From the NCBI GenBank assembly GCA_036768485.1, contig JAVLUZ010000322.1:344937-408936 (forward strand): a stretch of 64,000 bases of DNA, in the 5' to 3' direction. The position numbers and the translations under genes were made by a program. Source of the DNA: Mermis nigrescens. Its lineage: Eukaryota > Nematoda > Enoplea > Mermithida > Mermithidae. Shown piece after piece: positions 10,333 to 22,918 of this stretch. The notes beneath the pieces were generated by a model, which saw nothing but the letters and a program-made list of their open reading frames with translations, was not told where the DNA came from and ran no database searches. How positions within the stretch are numbered: the first letter of the stretch is position 1; each line of letters opens with the position of its first letter.

Positions 10333-10983
10333 ATACAAATAGATGGAAAAACAAGACTTAGTCTGTCAAAAGCCGAATAGACTGCAAATTCTAAAAAAAT
10401 CAGATGTCGCAAAAATTAGACAACTTCAAATAAAGGACCAAAATTTTTGAAAACGAATGGTGGACCAAATGATGAATTTAAGAAAATAATGTCTCCTAAA
10501 TCATGGTACATTTATATATAAAAAGGATCAAAATTTAGCTAAGTATCCTTTCACCTTTTTCTTATTCTGAAATGTGTTACGAGGAACGTCATATTTCGAT
10601 CTTTCTAACAAAAATCTAATAACCAAACACAATTTTACAATTTATGATTTAACCATATTTAAATCAGGTAACCAAGCCAAGTCTTTAAAAGCAGATGGCA
10701 GAAGATTACTAAATCGAGGCAGAGCGCTAGAACTTATTTTTAACCTCTTGCAAATCCGAGCATCTTGGAGAAATACCAAGAAAACCATAAAATAGACGCA
10801 AACCGCCTAAATACAATGACATTATTTTACTAATTTGGATTTAGATTCGGCTTACTACTCACAAACAATGCAGGAAGTAATTAATCAAAAATTTAACTTC
10901 ACTTCATAGGTATACCGATTTTATTCAACCCAGCATCTTTTTATTCAGAAAAATTTCGGTGTAAATCGTCAACACATTCTGAC

Positions 10984-11247
10984 CATAGGTGGGCGTAACC
11001 AAATTTCTGGGTGGTGCAAGATTTTCCAAAGTTAAAAAATGGCCTTGAAATGGTGGTATGGCGAAAAAACACCATTTTTCAACGTTTCTCATCAAGCACA
11101 ATCCATTAGAATCAAAAAATTGCAAAAACAAAAACAATTTTCAAAAATTGAATTCTGGGGGAAGGTATATATTTTGGTTTTGGGGAAGGAGCAGTATTTT
11201 AATTTCTGAAAGGTGCATACCTCCAAACCCTCCCACGCACAGGTATG
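10984..11247 (+). mobile_element. Family A MITE
   Basis: CATAGGTGGGCG to GCACAGGTATG with exact duplication ATTCTGAC. Confidence 0.85.
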
Positions 11248-11255
11248 ATTCTGAC

Positions 11256-12632
11256 ATTTCATACAAGTGGCTTACATTCATTCAAATTTACTTTTTATAG
11301 AAATCGACGCGAAGCGTCGGAAAATGTTAGCATTTTTATTATCCTGGAAACAAACTTATCTTTATTAGAAAATTGTCAAAATTGATGTGCAACGAATATT
11401 TATTGAATTGAAAAATCATCAAAGGTTGCCAACGGCGACAACTTTGTCGAACTCGCCTTTTTCTTTACCTCTATTGTTGCTGGTCCCCTGCCCCTCTGTT
11501 CTCTATGGTCTGCAGGGGCAAATTTGGGGGAATGGACGAATCCGTCACCCCCCCCCCAATGGACCAGAATAATGGCGAGACAAAAAGTGATATGTACGTT
11601 GCAATGATCTTTGGCCATCGACCATCGTAATATCCCCAAATTTTTCTAACACGTTCTATTATACTTGTTCACTTTCCTGACGGCCTGGAAGCCATATTTT
11701 TCTAATTTTCTTCCATTTTTTAGTATAAATTTTAATAATTTTCTGCGCTTCGCGTACAGACTTTGCTCCAAATGCACAAGCATGGGAGATAACAGAAATA
11801 ATTCGAGTACCTATCTAAGCGTCTTTCTATTTAACTTCACCAATTCAGTTTTTATTTATTTTCAATTTATTTTGTGAGTATCTATCTATTTTAATTTGTT
11901 TTAATTTCACCAATTTAGTTTTAATTTTTTGATTTATTTTTCTTTTTTAAATTTTTATTTAATTATTTCACTAATTTAGCAAAAGTTAATGAATTTCAAG
12001 CCCTTTTATCATAAAATTGCTTGAAAAAGTGTGATTTTTGGAAAAAATCTTGTACCAGAATCATTTTGACTAAAATAGACAATATAACCGGGTAAAAACT
12101 CTACTATGCACATTGAGGGCCGGTTTTTCGACCTATTTTTGACTGTTTTGGAAAAGTTAAAGTCCGCCCTTTACAAAAATCCTAGATCAGCCACTGATGG
12201 TCTGCACTTAATCTTAAATTAGCTCTACGATCTATTGAATTTTGTTTGATGAGTCTCATTATTTTGTACTTTCTTAAATTTTAGTCTTTTCAATACCGAA
12301 ATCAGAGTAATTTTCGTACTTGATTTTCCGGGGTTCTGCTCCAGACCCTGCTGGGTGCGCGCTGGAGTGCGACACTTTAGATCCCCATCCCTAAGAGAGG
12401 GGTGTCCGTGAGTTATCTTCATGTTTTAGGTATCTGGGTAGCAAAATTTACAAAGTGCGCAACTCTAATGGTCGTAAAACGTTTTTTAATGCATCCCCTG
12501 GTCCCGTTGTTTTTGAAAAATTTTGGACGAACCCCCTGAAACAAAATACTGCGTACGGGCCTGCCTAAGCGTAAGCTCATGAATTTACGAAGCGATCATA
12601 TTACCTTTGAAATTCAAAGTAGTATGTACTTA
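11256..12632. other. No gene seen
   Basis: Unique-looking AT-rich DNA. Weak frames at 11387-11877 have low-complexity content. A hAT-type end (CTAGATCAGCCACTG) lies at 12181-12195, and CCCCTGAAAC..TACGGGCCTGCC at 12530 resembles another element end. Confidence 0.5.
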
Positions 12633-13262
12633 ACAGGCCCATATCCGAAGGAAAAGGGGGCACGTGCCCCCTACCCTAAATGAAATATATAAACAATTTT
12701 TTCCCTTACTCCCCTTTGCGTTTTTAACCAAAAACTCACGAAAATTTTCGGCGCTAGGCGCTGAATTTTAAAATAATAATTAAAGCCTATTTATTTCCAA
12801 GCGCGCTGTTTTGAACACTTCATTTTTAGTGTTTATACAATCTAAAGCGTTTTTGCATCTATGTTTATTATTGTCTTCACAATTTTTTTACAGAAAGATG
12901 AGACTTGTTCAAGAAGCAAGAATGACAGCAATTCTTCGGCTATGAATATGGATTGACTGATGAACTTTTGACCATTTTAGAGTGAATTCACAGCCGTAAT
13001 TCGGCTCATTTTATATAAATTTTAACGTTCCGATACGATTCAAAATTGAAGCGCTCTTTGTACAAAATTTTACGGAGCTCTGCCCCGACCCCACTGGACT
13101 CTAATTATTATTCTCAAATTCAGCACGAAGCGCCGAATTTTTAGCGATTTTTGGCTAAAAAAGTAAAGGGGTTAGCAGAGGAAAAAATCATTCTCACATT
13201 TCATTTCGGGGGGGGGGGGGGTGTACCCGGGGCCCGTATCCCTCTGAATACGGATCTGTAGG
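12633..13262. mobile_element. Inverted-repeat element with ACAGGCCC ends
   Basis: Left end ACAGGCCCATATCCGAAGG and right end (inverted) ACAGATCCGTATTCAGAGG, each followed by a C/G run and by GGCGCTAGGCGC or GAAGCGCCGAA cores. No coding capacity is seen. Confidence 0.55.
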
Positions 13263-13969
13263 CAAGCCGCCCTAATCGTTAACAGTTTGAACAATCTCCG
13301 GGTATTTTGCACTTTACCGGAATTTTTCATTTTTACGTTAAAATAACTTTTTCTGGCATTTTAAAGGTCGGTGATTCTAAAAAAAACCAATCATTTTGCG
13401 CGGAAAATATTATTTTTTTCTGTTTGAAATTTTACAAAAAAAACTTCAAAATTTTTTTCAGTTTTTTCATGTTTTTCGGTTTTATCTTGATAAGATATAG
13501 GAAAATCTGGGCGGCCAAACTTAAGAATATGGTACTTTTCGAAAAGGAGCAAAACGAATATGGAATGCCAAAATTTTTTGCCAAAATGGTGGAACATAAT
13601 AAATTGAAGCGCGGAAAGAAAATTTGGTGAAAATCTGAGCCATACTTGCAAAGTTGCAGGCAACTCTCTATGTGAGTGTTGGGTGGTACGATTAAACGGC
13701 TCGATCCAAGGATTTACACATTTGTCAGAAATAAATAATATGGGCTGAAATTACGGGAGGAAGCATAGCAATGAAGGAGGAAAAAGAAAAAAGGCGCGAA
13801 AAGCTGTTTGAAATTTTAAAAAACTTAAAAAAATTTCCATATTTTTTGCATATTTTTTCGGTTTTACTTTACAAGATATACAAAGATCTAAGTTTTTGCT
13901 TCTATTATACTAAGGCTTAGGCTTAGTATATGTGAAAAGGTGTTTTAAGCTGCTTAGGTCGAGGTCGCT

Positions 13970-14090
13970 CCCGCTCAGGTCGATGTATAGATGCTTAGGT
14001 CGATGCATAGATGCTTAGGTCGATGTAAAGATGCTCAGGTCGATGTATAGATGCTTAGGTCGATGTATAGATGCTTAGGTCGACGTAAAT
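13970..14090 (+). repeat. 20-bp minisatellite, array 1
   Basis: About five to six units of GATGCTTAGGTCGATGTATA with single-base variants. A GGCTTAGGCTTAG stretch lies just upstream. Confidence 0.85.
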
Positions 14091-14424
14091 TGGAGTATCT
14101 GCATGTGATTCTGCATTCAGCTGTTTGAATCTTCAAGTACTTAGGTCGGAAAGATGCTTGCTTAGGTCGAGAAGAGGCTAATTAACGAAACCCATAGCTT
14201 TTGTAATATTGATCATAGACAGATGGAATTTTTCCGCGCTTTCTTTCAACATGTTCTAAGTACTGAGCGAAAAATTCGCTTTTCTAAAGTTTATTTCTTA
14301 GTATTCTGAAAGTACCATATTCTTAAGTTACTCCAAATCTAAGTTTTTGCTTCTAATATACTTAGGCTTAGGCTTAGTATATCTGAAAAGGTGTTTTTAA
14401 GCTGCTTAGGTTGAGGTCGCTCTC

Positions 14425-14520
14425 GCTCAGGTCAATGTATAGATGCTTAGGTCGATGTATAGATGCTTAGGTCGATGTATAGTTGCTTAGGATCGATGTA
14501 TAGATGCTTATATCGACGTA
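14425..14520 (+). repeat. 20-bp minisatellite, array 2
   Basis: About four to five units of the same 20-bp repeat as array 1, in the same orientation, inside the second copy of the surrounding block. Confidence 0.85.
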
Positions 14521-14699
14521 AAAATGGTTATTAAATACATAAGATTTCCACATTTTGTGTTGAAAATTTTCATGATACAGTGTTTTCCGCGCGAAATGAT
14601 TGATTTTTTGGAATCAGCGACCTTTAAAATGGCAGAAAAAGTTGTTTTCAGGAAAAAACAAAAAATTCCGGTAAAGTGCGAAAATTCCCAATCTCCACC

Positions 14700-15940
14700 T
14701 GTGAAAAAATCTGAAAGCTTAAAACTTACAAAAAATCTGAAAATATCAGTCAGATAAAAGTTTAAAATAAAATTTAATTACGAAGCAAGAATTTCTGCTT
14801 TCATCAGACATTTAGCAAAAAAGCATCTAAAATTGCATACAGCAAAAACTCACTTCCAGTTAAGATCTCAAATTCAGAAAATAATTTCGAAAACTCACGA
14901 AAAAGGTGAATCAAAAAGCTCACTTACAAAAACTCACGTTGAGGATAAACTGGAACGTAAGGTAACAAGAACCTGCTACAGTAAATTGCTCAAAGATTTA
15001 CTATGTGCATAAACTGCTACATTTAATCCTAAAAATTTTTCAAATCACACAAATCAAATGATGCATTACACTATGCATACTACTTGTTTCACAGAAATTG
15101 GGACATAAATTAATAAAGATATCTACTGGCAGTTAAGGCGATAGATTTTTTGAGGTTTTTAGAAAAATTTTTAAGCGACTACAAAAGTGCTTTAAACTAG
15201 TCCGTAGACTCAGGTATTGTACAGTATACCGAGTTGAGCCGCATTACTGCATTAAAATTTCAAACCGCTTTTGCAGCCCGATTCTTGCGGAAAAATTCAA
15301 AAGAAAACCGCAGAGTTAAATGAAACAGACTATATGTAAATATTTTGCCCTGACTCTTGAGAAACAGACAATAGCCTATTTTAAGAGACCTTGTAGTAAT
15401 CAAAATTTCTAATTCAACAATGTACATTTATTAGAAATACGGTTTAAATAATAGCATTAATCACTATATTGTAAATAGCAATTGTCAAACATATTGCAAG
15501 TGCGGTGCACGTACATGCACACTCATCGAACTCATGCGCTGCTATAGCTTTCCCGTCAGCATATTTTTCGCTGTTCGGATGTGTTTTCCGGTCAGCTCGT
15601 TTCGCTGTTCGGATGGGCTATTTATAGCTTTTGCGCTTCAACCCGTCGACATGACGTTTCATCTCCGGAATGAATGGCGCAATTTTTAGGGTAATTGAGC
15701 ACTGGCTCGGTTCGCCTAAGCGACCGAAGACAGCGCAGTGGCGGGTACTCGGACTCCGCCCAGTTTTTGGAAGCTTCTTAATTAAGCACATGAAGTTTCA
15801 CTTTGCAAAATTACACCTATAGTCTGGTTCAAAATTTGAGACTTTTTTAAAGTATGATGATTCGAAAGTATGAACACCGAAATGACTTACAAAGAGCAGT
15901 ATCTAACCACACAGCGGGGCGTGGAGGGGGTTGGGGTATG
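14700..15940. other. No gene seen except a family H copy
   Basis: 14760-15130 and 15340-15850 are unique-looking. The 15500-15780 part is less AT-rich with CATGACGTTTC and CGCCTAAGCGACC stretches but has no usable frame. Confidence 0.5.
15130..15336. mobile_element. Family H MITE copy
   Basis: Its body (CGACTACAAAAGTGCTTTAAA, GCCGCATTACTGCA) and right end TAAATGAAACAGACTATA match 35724-35951. Confidence 0.6.
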
Positions 15941-15944
15941 CAAC

Positions 15945-16245
15945 CACACATGGGCGTGGGGGGCTCCGGGGCACACATGGGCGCGGGGAGGGGGGCCGGG
16001 GGGGTATGCACCCCCCCAGAAGTTGAAAATACCCCCCCCCAGAAATCAAAATGTTCTCAGAAAAATTTTTTTGCTTTTTGCATAATTTTTGATATTGATG
16101 AGCTTGATGAGAAACGTCAGAAAATGGTGTTTTTTTGCCATACGACCACTTTTAAGACCATTTTTGACCTTTAAAAATTTTTTTCACCCCCCCCCCAGAA
16201 ATTTTTTCACCCCCCCTCCCAGAATTTTGGTGTTGCCCACCTATG
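15945..16245 (-). mobile_element. Family A MITE with duplicated G-rich end
   Basis: Two tandem CACACATGGGCG ends precede the body; right end GCCCACCTATG. It heads a row of three family A copies. Confidence 0.7.
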
Positions 16246-16249
16246 GTCT

Positions 16250-16483
16250 GGGGGTGTCTGGACCCCCCCAGAAACCAAAAAAGACCCCCCCCCAGAAATC
16301 AAAAAGACCCCCCAGAAATCAATTTTTAAAAATTTTTTTCGTTTTTCAATTTTTGATAATGATAGTGTTTTGATGAGAACGTCAAAAATGGTGTTTTTAT
16401 CGCCATATCACCATTTTTTAAGGCCATTTTTTGACCTTCAAAAAATCTTTGGACCCCCAGAATTTTCTTGCTGCCCACGTATG
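16250..16483 (-). mobile_element. Family A MITE, left end damaged
   Basis: The body and right end GCCCACGTATG are typical; the left end is reduced to a GGGGGTGTCTGG stretch. Confidence 0.65.
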
Positions 16484-16679
16484 TATGCAAACTCTGGTAG
16501 TTGAAATAACCCTCCAGAAATTTTTTTTGCTTTTTTTAGCAATTTTTGATGCGATTGGATAAGTGCTCGATGAGAAACGTCGAAAAATGGTGTTTTTTCG
16601 CCATACGACCACTTTTAAGACCTTTTTTGACCTTTAAAAAAATTTTTCCACCCCCACCCAGAATTTCGGTGCTGCCCAC
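16484..16679 (-). mobile_element. Family A MITE interrupted by the hAT-like element
   Basis: Family A body ending CTGCCCAC at 16679, where the 2.9-kb element enters; the missing CCACCTATG end reappears at 19592. Confidence 0.65.
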
Positions 16680-16959
16680 TAGTGTTGTTGAAGATAAGGA
16701 TTTTTTGCAAGATAAAAGATAAAGATAAAGTTGAAATTTTAAAATCTAGAAGATAAAGATAAAGATAAAAAATAAGAAAGATAAACATAAAGATAATTTG
16801 AAAGATAAAGGAACCAAAAAAATAAAGATAAAGATAAAGTGTTGCTCGGACTCCAGAGAATGATGCTGTTTGTGAAGTGCAATAAACGAGAGTGGGTGAT
16901 GTAAAGCAGCCAACTGAATGCCCTACTTTACACCTGAGATCAAAGAGGTGATAGCAGAG

Positions 16960-17095
16960 TCCCGCGCGGGGCGGAAAGTCGACGTCTTGCCCCGCAGGCC
17001 CCGCGTGGCCCGCGGGCTTTTCGCGGGGCGGGTCACACGGCTGGCGGGGCGGGCTTTATTTTCTAAAAAATTTTGGCGGGGCGGGGCGGGCCTTT
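16960..17095. repeat. GC-rich block (GCGGGGCGGGGCGGGC type), left
   Basis: Runs of GCGGGGCGGG in an otherwise AT-rich region; such G-runs can form quadruplexes. The block matches one at 18960-19100 near the other end of the same element. Confidence 0.75.
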
Positions 17096-17287
17096 CTTTT
17101 TTTAAATTTTTGTTGTGCAAAAGGATGCGCGAAATTGATTTCCATGCACAAGGTTTCAATGAAATTGACTATAGTTCAAGTAATGCTCTGCTGCTCATCC
17201 TTTGAATAAATACTTAATGAAATAGAACACATGGGGGCTGTTAAATATTACAAATTTGAATAATCCTAGGCTTATCAGGTAGCTGGA

Positions 17288-18097
17288 CATATATATATTA
17301 GTGTTTCAAAAAAACGAAAACCCATTTGACCTTGTAACTTCCCAATCTGCTCGCTCAATTTCAATACAAATTGTTTTAAACGATAGACAAAAAACCTTCG
17401 TAAGAAACTTGCTAGGCTTCGTATCCGCAGCTTGCGTAGTAACGCGCAATTGTGTAAAAGTCGTTTTTTCATAAAATACAATGCGTGCTTAGAAAATAAA
17501 TCACATGTTTGCAACGTTGTAGCTTTCAATCGAGTGAACATTTTAGAATACGGTCTGCTCTATTCAGAAGCCTGTTTGTCTAGCTGTTAGCCTGTAAATT
17601 TTCGTACTATTTCGCTACTTGGTTCGAGAGTTATTGAGCTTTCGCCAAATGTCATTCCTTAGGTCATTCACAAGCGTAAGCAGTCTCTGCTGCTTATTTT
17701 GTTGGCTGGTGGCTCAATCGCCGAGGAGCATTCAGTAAAAAGCTCTCAATAGCTCTTGAACCGACAAATAAAATAAAATTAAAATTCTAGGAGGCAACCA
17801 GCTAGAGAAATGAGCTTTGATTGAAGCAAAACCGTATTCTAAAATGTTCACTGATTCAAAGCTACAACGTCGCAAACACATATTCATTTCTTACGACACT
17901 TTGTATATAATGAAAAAAACGACTTTTACCCAAATGCGCGTCGTATAAGAACAAATAAAGCTGCGAAAACGAAACTTTGCAAGATAATTATGGAGGTTTT
18001 ATCTATTGATTAAAGCGAGTTGCATTCGAATTGAGCTATTCGTTTCGAAGTTACAAGGTCTGATATGGGTTACGTTTTTTTAAACACCGGTATATAT
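17288..18097. mobile_element. Fold-back element with about 270-bp arms
   Basis: 17288-17560 and 17825-18097 are diverged inverted copies (for example CGTATTCTAAAATGTTCACT and its complement). Ends TTAGTGTTTCAAAAAAACG and CCGGTGTTTAAAAAAACG sit in TATATA, suggesting a TA target as in Tc1/mariner. Confidence 0.65.
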
Positions 18098-18114
18098 AGG
18101 CAGGTACCTACATA

Positions 18115-18379
18115 CAATATCGGGCGTGGAGGGGGAGGTTTGGGGCATGCAGCCCCAGAAGTTGAAATACCCCTCCCAGAAATCAAAATACCCCCCCCCA
18201 GAAATTTTTTGCTTTTTTAGCAATTTTTTGATGCCGTTGGATAGTGCTTGATAAGAAACGTCGAAAAATGGTGTTTTTTGCCATACGACCACTTTTAAGA
18301 CCATTTTTTGACCTTTAAAACTTTTTTCACCCCCCAGAAATTTTTTTCACCCCCAGAATTTCGGTGCTGCCCACCTATG
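18115..18379 (-). mobile_element. Family A MITE nested in the hAT-like element
   Basis: CAATATCGGGCG to GCCCACCTATG, exact duplication CCTACATA. Younger than its host. Confidence 0.85.
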
Positions 18380-18678
18380 CCTACATATATGTAGGTACAC
18401 ACTACGTCCTTACATAAGGTAGACTATCACCTATAGGATTTGAGTAATGGCGAGCATTGGGATCAGGTTGTCCCCTGATCCAGCAGACCCCAAAATTGAT
18501 TTTGGTGTGCTAGTTTTGGCGAATTCGCCCCATCAGACCCCCTCAGAATTTGAGCAATCAGCAGTGCAGCTTACCTACATACCTAACTACACCTATCACA
18601 GTAACATCATTGTTATTCCAATAAAGTTTATTGCTCTAAGACATTAGCTCTTATTCAATTTACAAATTGCATTGCACT

Positions 18679-18842
18679 CATGGGAAAAAAATTTGGGTAA
18701 AATTTTTTGAAGGTCAAAAATGGCCTTAAAAATGGTGGTATGGCGTGCGAAAAACGAAAATTTTTAAAAATTGAATTCTGGGGGGGTATTTGATTTCTGG
18801 GGTATTTTGGTTTCCCCTCAAAACCCCCTACGCCCAGGTGTG
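18679..18842 (+). mobile_element. Family A MITE, short form
   Basis: 164 bp, left CATGGGAAAA, right CGCCCAGGTGTG, exact duplication ATTGCACT. Confidence 0.8.
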
Positions 18843-18959
18843 ATTGCACTCATTTACATTGAAGATTTTGTATCACTCATTGTCCGGTTCTTTATCTTCT
18901 TGCATTCTTGGGCTCCTTTTTCGGCCAGAAATGGATACATCATAGAGTACATGAAAAAA

Positions 18960-19105
18960 TTTTGCGGGGGCGGGGCGGGGTGGTGGGCGGGCCTAATTTT
19001 TGTAACATTACTGGCGGGGCGGGGCGGGTCTAAGGAGCTGCGGGGCGGGCTTTATTTCTTTCTGGCGGGGCGGGGCGGGTCAAAAAATTTCGGCCCGCGT
19101 AGGGC
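18960..19105. repeat. GC-rich block, right
   Basis: Repeated TGGCGGGGCGGGGCGGG units paired with the left block, both inside the hAT-like element. A frame reading through it is low complexity. Confidence 0.75.
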
Positions 19106-19813
19106 TCTGGGTGATAGCATGAAGGCCACATAAATGAGGTTTGGGTTACTCCGTGGTATCTGACTGACCCACGTACTACTACTACTGGCTGACAGCAAGC
19201 CACTTCTTTCTTTCCACAAGCATCAAAACCCTGCTCTGTGCACCTGTACAAAGTATAGTCGCAACAGTTGTAAAGTTTTTCAAACTTCTCTATGTTTCCT
19301 AGGCTTGGACTTGATTAACATGGGTGCTAGTAGTAGTACTCGCGCTTAGATCGGTATCACCTGCTTACTTAGGTTGATATACAGGCATTAGTTTGGGCCG
19401 CATGCCATAGGGTTTGAACAATCGTTTTCTTTTCTTTTCTTGTATTACAATAAAACTTGAATGCGTCTATTTCACGTCAAACCTGCATTTTGGATTACAT
19501 GCTAATTTTTGTACATACTTTATCTTTTTTGCAAGATAAATTCCTATCAAAAAGATAAAGATAAAGATATCTTTTACAACACTACTGCCCAGCCCACCTA
19601 TGTAGCTAACCCGCCGCTCGCTCCAACTGATTCTCTAATTGGAAATAAAATGAGCTTGTAAATATTTTTAAACTTAGTCGCCGCTTCCCCAAGTGTGTAG
19701 CGGTTTTTTTCACTCACTTACATCAAGAAAAATATGAGTGTTGTATAGGTTTTTATCCCGGGCGAGGCTGCCATAACGCTCTTATAGCTTACGTCGCTTT
19801 GCACTGTACAAAT

Positions 19814-20025
19814 CATAGGTGAAGGCACCAGAATTCTAAGAAGGTAAGATTTTGAAAGGTCAAAAAATGGCCTTAAAAATGGTGGTATGCGGAAAAGTGC
19901 CATTTTTCAACATTGGCTTCAAAAATTGCGGAAAAACAAAAAAATTTTAAAATTGAATTCTGGGAGGTATTTTGATTTTTGAGGGAGGTTGAATAGCCCA
20001 ACTTCACCACCAAGCCCAGATGTGT
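19814..20025 (+). mobile_element. Family A MITE
   Basis: CATAGGTGAAGGCACC to AAGCCCAGATGTGT; flanks GTACAAAT / GTACAATG (6 of 8). Confidence 0.75.
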
Positions 20026-20751
20026 GTACAATGAATAATTCTGAGGTTTTGAACTCTCCTGAACGAACTAGAAGGATTCCCAACATGAGACAGATGTACA
20101 TAGTAGCTAATTATGGAAACATTTAAATTTTCTAGCTATTTACTGAAAAATTTGAAATACGTTAGAAACTGACAAAACAATAGCTGAAAACATAAAAAGT
20201 TATAGTATGACAGCCTTCCTGGCGGCCATATTGAAAAACTATAATCCTTCACTAAATCAGACAAATAGGATATCATTTGGTGAGCTTTGTTTGGGCTTTC
20301 TAAAAATGTGTTTGGACATTTGAAAAATATGAAACATAGTGCGAATAAAATGTACCTTATGGGGGTAGCCATATTGGAAAAAAAATTAAATGAAATTGCA
20401 GGACGAACTATTCAGAAACACAAAAAACAAAAAGTGTGAAATTTAGAGCACAAAAATATCTATGTACAAGCTTAACTTTTTTGAATAAAAGAATCATTTT
20501 AAAATAATCTACCCAGAACACTATATTTAATCAAATCCATCAAGTATGTAGTTCTTGTGTTAATCACAAAAGTAGCCTGTTCACTAGACAGCATTATTAA
20601 ATGGTGAAGACATTTGCTCTGGCCTGCAGTTATACTGTAGGTGCAAGATATCATATAATTTGTATTACTTTTCAGGAAAGCCCAATGAATGACAATTATT
20701 TATTGTTCTTAATTTTTTTATAAGTATCCATGGATCGAAAGTAGTTATAAG

Positions 20752-20987
20752 TATACGGGCAGCAAGGAAATTCTGGGGGGGCAAGATTTTTTTTGAAGGT
20801 CAAGAAATGGTCTTAAAAATGGTGGTATGGCGATAAAAACACCATTTTTCGACGTTTCTCATTGGCATCAAAAGATTGCGAAAAACGAAAAAATTTTCAA
20901 AAAGTGAATTTTAATGTATTTTGATTTCGGGGGGTATTTGGTTTCTGAGGGGGGTGCATACCCCCAAACCCCCCACGCCCAGGTGTG
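20752..20987 (+). mobile_element. Family A MITE in duplication copy 1
   Basis: TATACGGGCAGC to CCCAGGTGTG, exact duplication GTTATAAG. Allelic to 24096-24342 in copy 2. Confidence 0.85.
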
Positions 20988-22333
20988 GTTATAAGCCTAA
21001 ATGTACCAAATTTTCAGCTTGCGGAAAACGACGTGACTCCTCAGTGTAAATTCATGGATGTTGTGTGTCTATAGACTCAACACAGAAACGGATGAATTTG
21101 CCTTCGGGACTTACTTAGGTACCTATACTGCTCTCAGCGCTGGTCAGGTTCGAAAGATCGCCAGGCGACTCTAAACCCGTTGACCCTTGTAGACCTACGG
21201 CTTCAACTCCTCGGTCCTAATGTTGCTGACCGCTTCTTGTCGAGAGTTTCAGCAGCTACGCCTCTAAGTCCTAAGACTCGTACCTACCTAAATCCCGAAT
21301 GCTCGCATAACAGTTTTTGACCTATCTCAACCCTCAAGTTGATAATTTAACTTCTTTTCAAACCAATATCGCTTTCGGAAATGTTTTAAATTTTGGTCAT
21401 GTGTAGCATCAAAACTTCAAATACAACAACAGCGAGCTCTCATCTGGCCAATCATCATAAAATATGAAATATGTTTTCAGCTAATTTTGAGTTGATGAAA
21501 GATAAAAGGATTTCTATGAAAGATAAGACTATAATTTACCTACTTCATCCATCGTGTGACGTAACTCAAGAATAAAATAAAATTTAATTTAATCGTCGTG
21601 GATATAGCTGGGCCAACTCACCCTCGATATAATTAATCCCCGAGTGGATTTTCAGCTTTTAATCGACGAAATAAATAACCACGGCTTTTCAGCTGGACAT
21701 AATACTAATACCACAAAAGGTAGATACACCAACGCAAACGACACCGAACTCCGACTAATACTACGACTCGAATAATCCTAGGACTGATAATAATTCTCCG
21801 ACTCACTGACATGAACATCAATTCGTATCACATTAATACCAAATTACATGTATCACTTGGCGTCAGTTGACGCGCACATAAAATAAAATGAATGATATTA
21901 TTTGTTGGTGCAAATATTAATATGGAACAAGAACGTGAAATAATACAACGCGCGCGCTTCTTACTGGGATGATTATAGTAAAGCAACAAAATCAAATGGT
22001 CGAGAACTTTTACATGAGTAAATTACTGATGTTAGCATATACGTAACTCTGGTTCACCGGACAAGTATCAATAGAATTTATTAAAGTAAGGTTTAATTGA
22101 GAATCCATGTATAACCTCGAGGCCAATCAACTTAGGATGACTACTCGACTATTATGTAAATCTGTACAGAAACGATGTCGTCTGCTGGCTTTGGGGAACT
22201 AATGGCGAAGTGTTCGTATAAAGTTCATGGCGTGTAACTGTCGTAGTTACATCAGCTAAATTAATCCAGAGTACCTTTCAAAACACAAAAGAACCGAATA
22301 GCATGCAATAGACGATAGCCAACTGGATGAAAG

Positions 22334-22590
22334 CATAGGTGGGCGCACCAAAATTTCGGGGGAGGTGCAAGATTTTTCAAAGGTGAGAAATGGCCTTAAA
22401 TGGTGGTTTGCGAAAAAACACAATTTTTCAACGTTTCTCATCCAGCACTATCCATTGGCATAAAAAAATTGGGGAAAAACAAAAAATTTTCAAAAATTGA
22501 ATGTTGGGGGTGTTTTTGGTTTCGGGGAGGGGTATTTGGTTTCTTGGGGGTGCATACCTTTCCCCCTCCGAACCCCCACGCCCAGGCATA
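22334..22590 (+). mobile_element. Family A MITE in duplication copy 1
   Basis: CATAGGTGGGCGCACC to CGCCCAGGCATA; counterpart at 25966 in copy 2. No clear target duplication. Confidence 0.8.
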
Positions 22591-22918
22591 TATTACCGTA
22601 TGCTAAGTAAAGTACATACTTATGTTATCACAATTACGAACCTTTTTTGATACGACGGATTGGAGACGAGAACCTAACGCAGAATAATTCGACAAAAACT
22701 GACTTTAAACAAATAGGTTTATAAAAAATGATGAATTTTTATCTTGAAATAAATTGGACAAATTGACGACCGATAAGTTCTCAGTAAATGACAAACGCAT
22801 GATAAGCTGCGTCCTGTCGGGAAAATATGACGATGATAATTAATTGCTTGAGAAGCAATTTAGACGTGCAAAGGGCATCCAGTTGAATGCCGCTTAAGTT
22901 TTAAAATTAAACATAAAA

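Larger units (their letters stand above)
13292..14700. mobile_element. Element with 120-bp inverted ends and 20-bp minisatellites
   Basis: The arms 13292-13412 and 14578-14698 are inverted copies of each other. The interior holds two direct copies (from 13882 and 14328) of a block beginning ATCTAAGTTTTTGCTTCTA. Each block contains a run of 20-bp repeats. Confidence 0.7.
16680..19584. mobile_element. 2.9-kb hAT-like composite element
   Basis: Ends TAGTGTTGTTGAAGATAA and (inverted) TAGTGTTGTAAAAGATAT with flanking CTGCCCAC / CTGCCCAG (7 of 8). It is inserted in a family A copy. Subterminal AAAGATAAAG repeats and GGGGCGGGGC blocks occur near both ends. Inside are a fold-back element and two younger family A copies. 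No transposase was seen. Confidence 0.65.

Noticed and set aside
10574..10795. Plus-strand frame with FDLSNKNL (leucine-rich-repeat-like)
   Set aside because: A single weak match without a second repeat or clear splice acceptor; not enough to call an exon.
13905..13930. GGCTTAGGCTTAG as an internal nematode telomere (TTAGGC)
   Set aside because: Only two units, and embedded in a repeat whose minisatellite itself contains GCTTAGG. Not a telomeric array.
13970..14520. CRISPR-like repeats
   Set aside because: The 20-bp units are head-to-tail without spacers and the genome is eukaryotic.
20136..20372. Minus-strand frame MATPIRYILF...
   Set aside because: Hydrophobic AT-rich frame next to repeat-like GGCCATATTG motifs; no splice or family support.
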